64,000 nt of DNA from Chelonoidis abingdonii (Eukaryota; Chordata; Testudines; Testudinidae), in contig NC_133774.1 in NCBI RefSeq assembly GCF_003597395.2, positions 62,001-126,000 on the forward strand, written 5' to 3'. The position numbers and the translations under genes were made by a program. A model generated the notes under the pieces. It was not told where the DNA came from and did no database searches. It worked only from the letters and a program-made list of their open reading frames with translations. Shown here piece by piece: positions 23,480 to 35,800 of this stretch. How positions within the stretch are numbered: position 1 is the stretch's first letter; the number at the start of each line of letters is the position of its first letter.

Positions 23480-23737
23480 GTAGGCACCTAAAGACTTTTT
23501 TTTAGTGAGAAAACCATGTTGTCAAGCAGAGCTTGGCTGTAGGGAAGGAGGAAGGGAGCGCGCAAGGGGAGTGGGCTGAGGTGGGACTGTCCGACCCAGG
23601 GTGGGGCTGGGAGCCAGAAAGGGAGGAGCCGACGGACAAGCTGAGCGGGGGCGAGTCTCGAAGGCTCCTGGGCGGAAGCTCGCTTGCGGTTGCCGGTTCT
23701 CTGTGCCGGCTCGAGCTCGGAGCCAAGCCTCGCCGGG
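23480..23737 (+). promoter_or_regulatory. CpG-rich promoter and 5' UTR of the myosin
   Basis: GC-rich, CpG-containing sequence that continues past exon 1 to about 24030, typical of a TATA-less vertebrate promoter. Its placement immediately upstream of the first coding exon suggests that transcription starts here. No precise start site can be called. Confidence 0.55.
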
Positions 23738-23866
23738 ATGGTGCCTCCCGGGGAGCCGGGGCCGCTGGTCTGCGGCGGGACGGAAGACCTGGCTGCCCTG
23801 GAGGAGCTGGACGAGGCGAGGCTGCTGCAGAATCTGAGCGGCCGCTTCCTGCAGCAGCGGGTCTAT
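23738..23866 (+). CDS. myosin exon 1 (start codon)
   Basis: 43 codons. The ATG context is CGCCGGGATGG, with G at -3 and +4. It encodes a short acidic lead and then [20 protein letters not shown], the usual lead-in to the motor core. It ends in phase 0 at GTGAGC. An in-frame ATG 54 bases upstream (23684) is less likely as the start, because the strong context and family alignment favour 23738. Confidence 0.88.
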
Positions 23867-26800
23867 GTGAGCGGGGAGCCGGAGCCGGGGCCGTGCTAGG
23901 GGGAAGCCGAGGCCGAGAGGGTCTGCCCTCTGGTCTCCCCTCTCTGGGAAATGACTGGAGCGTGGGAGAAGCGATCCCCGCGGGACACCAGGTGGAGGTG
24001 GAGGGCGGGCGCTGGAAGTGCGTAAGGGACGGGTGAGGGACAGCGGGGGGCAGGAGACCCCGCGGGATATCGTGTGACGCTGTGTGTGTGGGTGGGTGGC
24101 AGGGCTGAACCGGGAGACCAGGGATGGGGGAGTAGGTGACCCCACGGGACACTGAGGGGGGGGCTGGGTTGAGAAACCAGGAGCTGTGGGCAGTGCTTAA
24201 TTTGTGCTGCTAGGGCTGGGCCCCAGCACCCCTATGATTGCAGCCTCAGTTATGCAAATAAAAAAAAATGCTTGAGCCCTGGGGTGCCTCTATCGTTACA
24301 AATTAAGTACTGTATCTGGTGGTGGAGGGAGACCCAGGGGAACACTGGAGATGTGTTGGGTGAGACACTGGGGAAGTTGGGGAGGAGACCCCATGGGACA
24401 TGGTTTCCTCGCTACTCCTCAGTAGTGTAGTGCAAGGGGTCCATGGGGCACTGTGCAATGTTTGCTTACCTGGTTGGTGGGAATTTTCCTTTTACATCAG
24501 ACATATATTGGGGACATTCTGATTGCGATGAACCCGTTCCAGAGTCTTCCGCTCTACGAGAAACCAGTAAGTGTCCCCTCATTCCAGTGTATGGTGTGAG
24601 TAACATGAGTGTGTGGTGTCTCATCCTGGGATGTGGTGGGGAGATGCAGGTGGCCTTCTGGGGGGCGGGCCAGACAAGGGAACAGAGTTGTGCACAAGTG
24701 CACCCTTTGCTCTTAATGTTTGAATCACATTACTTCCCTGTGAAGTTATATTTATTACCTGTAAGGAATGTGGCTAGTTGGGCTTTTGTAGAAGGCTTTT
24801 CCATGTACTTTTGAGTTCTTATTTTTTCAAAATGTAGTAAGTCTCATATGGATTTTGTCAGCTGTGTTTTGATTTCTCTATGTCACCCATGGCTCTAGGC
24901 ACTTCATCCTGTTTGAAACAAAATATTTTAGACAGTTTTAAATCTACAATGTACTCATTGAACTGACCATCCAGTAGTAAAAAAACAATCCTGCTTGCAG
25001 TAACCCTCACATCATTCCTCCTGTTTACACCCTATCCTTGCCATCCTACCCACAAATGCTCAAGAACAGAGATGACCTTTGCAATAAGCCAGAGGTTCTA
25101 AGCAGGGCAGTGGCATGGGTTCCGAGGCACATTATGTTTCTGGAAATCTTCATCTGACTTATGGTGTATTGTTTGATCTGCTCTATCAAACCCTGGAAAA
25201 TGTAATCTAAACTACATATTAAAAAATAAACCAACAACTCTGATGGTTTCTCCCTCCCTTGTCTCAGTGGCTAGCCGAAATGAGGAGGGGAGAATTTACC
25301 CTCTGTTCCCTAACTGTTCTGGTATTTCACTTTAATTGAATTCTCCTCCTGTTCCCAGGTATCAGAGAAATATCAGAACCATGAGAAGGGCACCCTACCC
25401 CCCCACATCTTTGCTATTGCTGACAGAGCATACCAGGCCATGCTGGGTCATCTGACAACAGGACCTCAGAACCAGTGTATCGTCATCAGGTAAGAGAAAA
25501 CAATTCAAAATATTTGTAAGTCTGCATATCGTGGGACAGTATGGTCTTGTCAGACCAGCATCACTGAAAGGGAAAGCAGACAAGATGGAACTATCAACTT
25601 TGCACCCTCCAGTCTGTGGCCAGTGCCCTTATTAAACTGGTGTTTAAAGAAGACGGAATGAAGACCAAAGGATACGCTGGAGGGTAGGGATAGGATATAG
25701 AGGGACCTAGACAAATTAGAGGATTGGGCCAAAAGAAATCTGATGAGGTTCAACAAGGACAAGTGCAGAATCCTGCACTTAGGACAGAAGAATCCCATGT
25801 CCATGCACTGCTAATAGACAGGGACCGATATGTAGGCGCGTTATTTGCAGAAAAGGACTTAGGGGTACGTGGGCGAGAATGTAGAATATGAGTCGGCCAG
25901 GTGCTTGTTGCTAAAAGGCTTACGCATTATTGATTGTAAGAGTAGGCAGGCAATTGCCAGCAGATCAGGGAACAATGATATCGTTCTCTACTTAACGACN
26001 NNNNNNNNNNNNNNNNNNNNNNNNTTATGAGGAGAGGCTGAGGGGACTGGGATTGTTCAGTCTGCAGAAGAGAAGAACGAGGGGGGATTTGATAGCTGCT
26101 TTCAACTACCTGAAAGAGGGTTCCAAAGAGGAGGATCTAGACAGTTCTCAGTGGTGGCAGATGACAGAACAAAGAGCAATGGTCTCAAGTTGCGGTAGGG
26201 GAGGTCTAGGTTGTATATTAGGAAAAACTTTTTCACTAGGAGGGTGGTGGCACTGGAATGGGTTCCCTAGGGAGGTGGTGGAATCTCCTTCCTTAGAGGC
26301 TTTTAAGGTCAGGCTTGACAAAGCCCTGGCTGGGATGATTTAGTTGGGGATTGGTCTAGTTGGACTAGATAACCTCCTGAAGATCCTTCCAACCCTGATA
26401 TTCTGTGAATCTCTAAGGATGGAGATTCCACCACCTCCCTAAGTAACCCATTCCAGTGCTTCTCCACCCTCCTAGTGAAATAGATTTCCCTAATATCCAG
26501 TATTAAATTCTGCAAAAATTGAAGGGAGCCCCAGTATGATGATGGCCTGGGGTTTTGGCCAGATGTGTCTTACTGAACAAAGCTTCCAGGGTGAGGAAAT
26601 GATAGGGAAAGAATATATGTGTCTGGGGCAGACGTGCTTTGGGATCACAGATCACTTGGGTAATAAATATTATCAGGCTCTGAGTTAGAGAATGGATGGC
26701 AGCTCTTGGAGTGTGTGCCTGGACAATTAGGTACATCAGTGGTGAGAAATCGTAGTAGGAAACTCATCCTTTCTTTCCAGACAAGGACCTGGCAACAGTG

Positions 26801-29800
26801 ATCTGCTTGTTGTCACCTTCAGATTGGATAACTGTAACTCGCTGTATCTGTAGAAGCAATGCAAAGATGGAAGTGGTGTACAAAACCCAGCTCTCTGCCA
26901 TCTCAAGGGGATGGGCTGCTGCAAATACTTTACACCTGTGGTCTGATTCCCTCAGCTGCTTCCCAGCCTTCTTTCATTGCTTGTTTGAGGTTCTGATATT
27001 CAGAGTCCTCAGTGGTTCAGGACCAAGCTTAATTTGCAAACGCATCTCCATCTACAACCTATTTGAGGGCACTGTTTTTCTGGAGCAATACAGCTGCCAA
27101 AGCCCATGGTGAAGTGCATGTGAGATGAAAGTAAATATTTCTGGGTGAGGTAGTTCAAAGTGGGTCAGACTCCCAATTAGCTCAATCTCCACGCTGAAGT
27201 TTGCTGTAGGTGCCTCCTCTTTGGGAAGAGTAGCTCCTATTGTAACTAGTATAATGAGGATTAAAAAAACAAAATAAAACCTTTATTCCCAAAGTTGAAG
27301 CTCCTATAACCACAGAGTCAAGGAAAGAAGAAGAGCAGAAACCACCCCCTCATCCCCACCTCCCGAGCCCCTTAGAGATCGGGCTGTGGAGATCTAATTG
27401 ACCTGGGGTGCTCTAGACACTACAACAATGGGCAGTATAACATAGATAGATACTTATAAATGGAGTGAATTTGCTGTGGAACCCTGATATGAAAAACAGG
27501 GACCCCCATGATGTCATCATTAGACTTAGTGGAACTGTACAGGGCAGTAGAGGAAACCAGCTGGAGGCAAAAGCCCTTTGGGCAGGACTGAGAGAGCACA
27601 GCTGCTGACTGAGGGCCCAGCTCTTTAGTCAGCAGCGCAGAAGTAAGGATGGCAATACCATATCATGCCATCCTTACTTCTGCGCTGGTACTGGCGGTGA
27701 CTCTGCCTTCAGAGCTGGGCTCCTGGCCAGCAGCCGCCACTCTCCAGCTGCCCAGCTCTGAAGGCAGTGCTGCCACCAGCCACAGTGAAGAAGTAAGGTT
27801 AGCAGTATTGCAGTCCCCTGCACAAAACCTTGTGATTCCCCCTCCCCTGCCCCACAACTTTTTTGGGTCAGGACCCCTACAATTACAACACCATGAAATT
27901 TCAGATTTAAATGGCTGAAATAATGAAATATATGATTTTAAAAATCCTATGACCGTGAAATTGACCAAAATAGATGGAGAATTTGGTAGGGCTCTAATAT
28001 ATATATATATTTACTTTTGGCCTCTGCTTCAAAGTAAATGCCCTGTTCTCCAAAGAACCATCCAAGGTGTACTCCCAACTGCAATGCAACAACACAATAA
28101 CAGCAGAGCCACTAGCAGCAGAAACTGAACAGTACTGGAAGAACATATAGGAGAAAGAGAAGACTCATAACGCCAGTGCAAAGTGGCTGCAGGACCTGAG
28201 AACGGAGCACAGCAATCTCCTAGAACAGAAACCAGTCACCATCACAGTAGAAGGTATCCAGCAGCGGGTCCAGAACATGAAGAGCTGGACAGCACCTGGA
28301 CGAGACATGATCCACACCTACTGGCTAAAGAAACTAACAGCAGTGCATGAACGCCTAGCAGCACAGATGAACCAGCTGCTAGCAGCAGGCTCCCACCCAA
28401 ACTGGCTAACACAAGGAAGGACAGTGCTGATCATGAAAGACCCCTGCAAGGGGACAGAACCGTCCAACTACCGGCCAATAACCTGCCTCCCCACAACATG
28501 GAAAGTCCTATCAGGCATCATAGCTGCCAAGCTACAGGACCATATGGGCCAGTACATGAGCACAGCTCAGAAGGGCATTGGGAACAACACCAGAGGCTCA
28601 AAACACCAGTTGCTCATAGATAGAGCAGTCGCCCAAGACTCAAGGTCTAGACAGACCAATCTGAGCACAGCCTGGATTGACTACAGGAAAGCCTATGACT
28701 CAATGCCGCACACGTGGATCTGTGAATGTCTGGCGCTATACAAAGTCAACAGGACACTAAGGACCTTCCTCAAGAACTCAATGGGACTATGGAAGACAAC
28801 ACTGGAAGTCAACTCAAGGCAGCTTGCACAAGTGGCCATCAAGTGCGGCATATACCAAGGTGATGCACTGTCCCCGCTGCTGTTCTGCATAGGCTTAAAC
28901 CCCCTCAGCCAGATAATCACAAGGACTGGATACGGGTACAGGTTCAGGAGTGGAACTACCATCAGCCACCTCCTCTACATGGATGACATCAAGCTGTATG
29001 CTAAGAATGAACGAGACATCGACTCGCTAATCCACCTGACGCGGATCTACAGTGAGGATATCGGGATGTCATTCGGACTGGAGAAGTGTGGCCGGATGGT
29101 AGTGAAGAGAGGGAAGGTAGTCAAGACTGATGGGGTGGAACTACCAGCGGGCCACATAGCAGACATATAGACCAGCTACAAGTACCTTGGCGTCCCACAG
29201 TCACATGGAAACCACGATGAGGAGGCAAGGAAGACAGCAACATCCAAGTATCACCAAAGGATAAGACAGGTCCTGAAGAGCCAGCTCAGTGGGAAGAACA
29301 AGATCCACGCCATCAACGGATACGCCCTGCCGGTCATCAGATACCCTGCCGGTATAGTGAGCTGGCCAAAGGAGGACATGGAGGCTGCCGATGTGAAAAC
29401 CCGGAAGCTCCTCACAATGCACGGAGGTTTCCACCCCAAGTCCAACACCCAGAGACTGTATACCAGCCGGAAAGAAGGCGGGCGGGGCTTGGTGAGCGTC
29501 AAAGCCACTGTCCTGGATGAAACCCGGAACATCCAGGAGTACATCAGTAAGATGGCCCCCAAAGATGAGCTGCTGAGAGAATGCCTGAGGCAGCAGCAGA
29601 CATGGGAGGAAGACCAAGCAGAAGAAGTGCCATGGCAAGACAAGACCCTGCATGGGATGTACCATCGACAGATAGCTGAGGTGGCTGACATTGGGAAATC
29701 CTACCAGTGGCTGGAAAGGGCTGGACTAAAAGACAGCACTGAGGCACTGATCATAGCAGCACAGGAACAGGCACTGAGCACCAGATCCATTGAAGCAGGG

Positions 29801-32800
29801 GTCTACCACACTAGAGAGGACCCAAGGTGCAGACTGTGCAGAGAGGCCTCAGAGACAGTCCAACACATAGTGGCAGGATGTAAGATGCAGGCAGGAACAG
29901 CATACACTGAACGGCACAACCAAGTGGCTGGCATTGTGTACAGGAACATCTGCACAGCGTATGGGCTAGACCCTCCCAAGACCAGATGGGAGATTCCACA
30001 GAAGGTTGTGGAGAATAGCAGGGCTAAGATTCTGTGGGACTTCCAGATCCAGACGGACAGGCAGGTACTGGCCAATCAACCAGACATCGTGGTAATAGAC
30101 AAGGACCAGAAGACAGCGGTGGTGATAGATATAGCAGTGCCAAGTGACAGCAACATCAGGAAGAAGGAATATGAGAAGCTGGAGAAGTACCAGGGCCTGA
30201 AAGAGGAACTAGAGAGGATGTGGAAAGTGAAGGCCAAAGTGGTCCCAGTGGTGGTAGGAGCCCTCGGGGCTGTGACTCCTAAGCTGGGTGAGTGGCTCCA
30301 ACAGATCCCAGGAACAACATCAGAGCTCTCTGTCCAGAAGAGTGCAGTGCTAGGAACAGCTAAGATACTGCGCAGAACCCTCAAACTCCCAGGCCTCTGG
30401 TAGAGGACCCGAGGTTGAGGAAGACACATACCACCCATAGGGGTGAGAGGGGAATTTGTTTATATATATATATATATATATAAAAAATCAGGTTATTAAC
30501 TAGCTTCTCCAGTGGTAGAACAGAAAGTTTATGGTTTGTGTTATCTGCAAACAGCAAAGGCAATAACTGAGAACACTTAGTGTGAACAAAGATCAGGGGG
30601 AAGGGAAGGCACCCTTATTACACATAGCTAAGGCTGCGTTTTAGTCATGGGTATTTTCAGTAAAAGTCATGGACAAGTCACAGGCAATAAAGAAAAAGTC
30701 ACGACCCTGTGACCTGTCCATGACTTTTACTAAAAATACCTGTGACTAAATCTTACCTGCTGGGAGGGAGGTGCTCCTGAACACTGCTGTGGGAGGGCGG
30801 CCTGGCCCAGGGCCCCCAGTCGCTGCTGCAGAGGATAGCCCCGGGTCCCCCTGCCACCGCCATCAGTACGAGCAGAGGACAGCTTGGGGCCCCGCCGCCT
30901 CCACTGCTGGTCTGGGCATGGGAGGGCCCAGGACCCTGCCAATGCTGGTTTGGGCAGAGGACGGCCTGGGGCCCCAGGAGGACGGCCTGGGGCCCCAGGA
31001 GGACGGCCTGGGGCCCCAGGAGGACGGCCTGGGGCCCCAGGAGGACGGCCTGGGGCCCCAGGAGGACGGCCTGGGGCCCCAGGAGGACGGCCTGGGGCCC
31101 CAGGAGGACGGCCTGGGGCCCTGGGACCCCACCGCCTCTTGTCCCGGACCACTGCTCCAGGGCAGTGCTGAGGACCACCTGCCTGGGGCTGCCAGAGCAG
31201 TGGCCGGTGCAGCTGGCCCCGGGGCTTCCCCAGCTGCCAGGGTGGTCCTGGGATCAGCTGCACCAGCACCGCAAAATTCACAGCGGTCACAGAAGCCGTG
31301 ACTTCCATGACCTCCATGAATGATTCGCAGCCTTATACATAGCCCGTCGAAGTAGCCTGTAGTTTTGGGGCAGTGTTTTATTCCATTGCTTCTGGGCACA
31401 CACGTTGTCACACAGATGAGAGGTCCCATCTTCAGCTGACCAGGAAATAGTATGGCCTCTGTGATCTGTGCATTCCTCACTACCCAGATTAGTCACTGCA
31501 ACTGACTCTCTGCTGGGTCGAAATGCAAACGTGTCTCAGAGACTTCAGCTGGCGCATTGCGTAACAGCCATCTCTTAAGTAACAAAAAAGTAGATATGAT
31601 CACATTGCCCTGTTCTCTGAATTCCACTGTCTCCATTCCTGCTGCTGTGAGAGCTAAATTAAGTCCTTGTCCTAATATACTTTGCTCTAGGGCTTGGCCA
31701 ACAGGGAGGTAGCCTCAGGTAGCTGTATTCAGTGTGCACAATACGGGGGACAGAGTTATCTCAGCAGCAGGCTTTGGTGATGGAACTGCCTATAAGAGGG
31801 CAGTGTTGAGACCTACAGAGCCTTTCCTCAGCCATGGCTCCCCTTAAAACTAACCAGCTGCCCCAACCCTGCGACCTGGGGAAGGGCAGGCACTACATAG
31901 TTCCTGATTCCTAGAGCATACATTCTGTCTGTTTATTCTATATTTGTGATATACCCAGCACACTGGGGGCCCTAATCCATGGCTGGGGCTCCTAGATAAT
32001 GCCACAATATAAATAATAATGGGAAGATAAATGTCCTCAGTTTTTTTGTAGCTGTTCAGTGCCTAAGTGCATAGATGATGAGTGCCCTAGAAATACCATA
32101 AAGAGAAGGTGTTTTTAGTGATTACTGTGTAGGGCCACAAGCATCCAGTGGAAGTCTGGGTGGGTCACAACCCCCTTTTGGAAACTGGTGTGTCTCTGTA
32201 ACCCAGTAACAGAAGGCTGGGACTTTTCCTCTTTGCTGAGTGCCAAACTGGCACACTGTCCCCCTCCCTCATATACCAGAGCAACACCCAACCACCTGGC
32301 TGTGTGTTGACCCCAGATTTCTATCCAGCCTGGTGCATGTGAAACCAAGATGGTCTCCCTTTCTTCTTTGCTTCTGTCCTATGTCTTATTTAGAGAGAGG
32401 AGTTCAGGTCACCACCTGAATCCCAGGAGTCTACTTGTCCCAGCACTCCAGTAGACTGTACATCACCCCTCCACTACACCCTGTAGCCACAGAGAGCTGC
32501 AGAGCAGAAGCCACACCTAGGACACAAAGTGCAGTGTCCAGGTGTGTAAACAGTCCTGCCCTTTGGAGCGTGTGTGCTATTTCCTGCTTCTGCTCTGTTA
32601 CTGACAGATCTTCACACAGGATGAAGTCCTAGTGCACATGACCTGTCACGGGACCACAGCCCAATTAAGGACATTGAAACAGTGGGACATGTTCTGCTTG
32701 TAAGGGTGAGGAGCGGAGGGAATGCCTAGTATATATGATGGATTCAGTGAGACAGGTGCTTTTCAAGGTCATTCCTCCCTCTTTGTCAAGAGCTGGGGAT

Positions 32801-35800
32801 ACTGAGAAATTCCTTTTGGCCCCACTGCTTAAGGGGCTGCCCCGTGGGTCAAGTTCACAAATAAGTGGGAGACAATGTCAGTGTGGGTAAGAGCCCTCCA
32901 TCCCTAGTGTCAGGTAACAATTTCAAGTGGAGAGTGTTAAATTGCTACCCTGTGTGTGGAGGCTTACTAGGGGATCAGTGCCCTATAGAACCTGTTGCCA
33001 TGGGGGGATGGGTCAAGGTAGTGCTAATGTGGGCACTGTCAGTAGGAGGCACCTGGAGCTGTGCAGTGGTATTGGTACATGGGGGGTGTTGGTTCAGAGA
33101 AAGGGGAGGTGCACTGAGGCATAAGGGGAACAACAGCTGCGTCCTAGTGTTGGTAGAGTTTCCTGTCCTCACCCTCTGCTCTTTTTTGACAGTGGAGAGA
33201 GTGGTGCAGGGAAAACTGAGAGTGTAAAGCTACTGCTGCAACACATCATGCACCTGTGCAAGGGCAACTCACAGCTGGAGCAGCAGATACTGCAGGTGAG
33301 TCACTGAAACAGAAAGTGGGGGGATAGACAGAGGGGTGGCCACAGAGCAACTCATAGTTGGCTCAGGGGGTTCTTCAGGTGAGTCACCTGGTAGTGGGAA
33401 AAGCACAGGGTAAATGAAATCTTAGAATAGTAAAATCCAATACTAGATTGTCAGTCATGATGTAGACAAGACACATGGGTTCGTTAAATATTTGGCAAGA
33501 AGCAGGATGGTCTACTGATTACTGAAATAATTTCTATTCCGTCAATAATTAGGGAGGATGTTGAACAGTATCTGTTCAAGTTAAAGATTTCTAAATCAGC
33601 AGGACCAGATAAGTTGTATCTAAGAATATTAAAAGAATCAGCTAAGGAGTTCTTTGTACCGTTATTGTTTTTTATTAAATCTTGGAACACTGGGGAACAG
33701 TCTAGTCCAGTGGACTAGAAAATATCCAACATTGTGTCAATATTTAAAAAGAATAAATGGTATGTCCCTGGTCATAGCCTGATGTTGATCCCAGTCAAAA
33801 TCATGGTAAGGCTGGTATGGGATGCAGTCAGTAAAGATGCTGTAGCTAAGAGGGAAGATATGATCATTGAATGTATGTGGAGGGGAATATCAAGTAGAAA
33901 CAGGGAGGTGGCATTGCTTCTATATACAGCATTAACGAAACCATTACTGGAATAGTGTGTTCAGTTCTGGTGTCCATTCCTCCAAAAGGATGCTGACAAA
34001 TTGGAAAAGGTTCAGAAGAGAGCTACAAAAATGATTAAAGGTCAGGAAAACCTGCCTTACAGTGAGAGACTAAAGAAACTCTTTAGGCTGGGGATCGACT
34101 GACTATGCAGCAGTTCAGCAGAAAAGGACCTGGGGATTACAATGGGCGAGAAGCTGGATATGAGTCAGCAGTGTACCCTTGCTACCAAGAAGACCAACGG
34201 CATATTGGACTGTATTAGTAGGAGCATTGCCAGCTGATAAAGGGAAGTGATTATTCCCCTCTATTCGGCACTGGTGAGGCCACATCTGGAGTACTGCGTC
34301 CAGTTTTGGTCCCCCCCACTACAGAAGGGATATGGACAAATTGGAGAGAGTCTAGCGGAGGGCAACAAAAATGATTAGGGGCTGGGGCACATGACTTATG
34401 AGGAGAGGCTGAGGGAATTGGGTTATTTAGTCTGCAGAAGAGAAGAGTGAGGGGAGCGGGGATGGAGCTATGCTGTCCTCAGTGGTGACAGATGACAGAA
34501 CAAGAAGCAATGGTCTCAAGTTGTAGTGAGAGAGGTCTAGGTTGGATATTAGGAAACACTATTTCACTAGGAGGGTGGTGAAGCACAGAAATGGGTTACC
34601 TAGGGAGGTGGTGGAATTGCTATCCTTAGAGGCTTGACAAAGCCCTGGCTGGGATGATTTAATTGGTGTTGGTCCTGCTTTGAGAAGGGAGGTGGACTAG
34701 ATGATCTCCTGAGGTCTCTTCCAGCCTTAGTATTCTATGATTCTATGATAGCTAAGTCTATTTATTTAGTTTATCCAAGAGGAGCTAAATAGGTAACTTG
34801 ATCATTGCCTACATTTACCTACGTGAGGGGAAAGAGATTTCTGATAGCAGAGGTTTCTTTATCTAACAAAGGCATAACAAGATCAAGTTTCTGGACCCTG
34901 AAGCTAGACAAATTCAGGCTGGAAATAAAATACACATATTTAACAAAAAGAATGAGAAGTACTTGTGGGGCCTTAGGGTGCCACAAGTACTTCTCATTCT
35001 TCCTGCTGATACAGACTAACATGGCTACCACTCTGAAACATATTTAACAGTGAAGGCAATAAACCATTGGAACAACTGACATAAGTATGTGATGTATTCT
35101 TCATCACTTGAAATACAGTATTTTAATTCAAGACTAGATATCTTTTTTTAAAAGGAGGTGCTATAGCTCAACCAGAAGTTAGGGGCTTGATGGAGTGATT
35201 ACTGGGGGAGTTTCTCTGGCCTCTTATGCAGGAGGCCAAATTAGAGGATCATAATGGTCCGTTTTGGCTTTAAAATCTATGAATTGCAGCTGGAGTATTG
35301 GAACCTGCAGGTGAGTCACTACAGGAGGTTGGGGGCACAGGGCAACCTGTAGTGGAGCTTTCTCATATATGCAGATGGGATGGAAGGGCCCTGCCACATG
35401 ATCATCATTATTAGCCAAGCTTGACAGATTTCTTTTCTGAGTCCTTTAACTCAGTCCTTCTGCCCCGTATTAATTTCTCTCTGTGCTGTGAATTTCCCAC
35501 AGTGAGTCCTTCTGTCATTGAGTTCCCCAAACCTGCACACAGTATCCCATCTGGGGCTGTCCATGAGAGGGACCCCTCCTCACCCTCACTGATTGGTGGG
35601 AGTGGGAGGCTTCTGGGATTGAGGGGCTGAGGGCAGAATCCCAAGGGTTCTCTCCAGGACCTGACACTGTCTCCTCTTTGTTCCAGGATGTGGTGCCTTT
35701 GCTTATACAGTCCATGGTCGCATTGGATTAGTTTGCTGCTGTGTGCATTTCCAGCTGCATTTGAGTGACTCAAATCTCTTTTTTTTCTCTTTGGCTCCTC

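Noticed and set aside
23502..24152. Minus-strand frames of 207-216 residues opposite myosin exon 1
   Set aside because: Shadow of the CpG island; the plus strand carries the conserved myosin exon.
30959..31127. CRISPR-like regular repeat
   Set aside because: Units are directly adjacent without spacers, and the genome is eukaryotic; it is a minisatellite.
30730..31480. Overlapping frames of up to 205 residues on both strands
   Set aside because: Artefact of the 21-bp minisatellite, whose unit length is a multiple of three; no real protein sequence.
33346..33392. Alternative exon after exon 4
   Set aside because: Contains a stop in the exon 4 frame (TAG in AACTCATAG) and has no acceptor; only the donor motif is kept.
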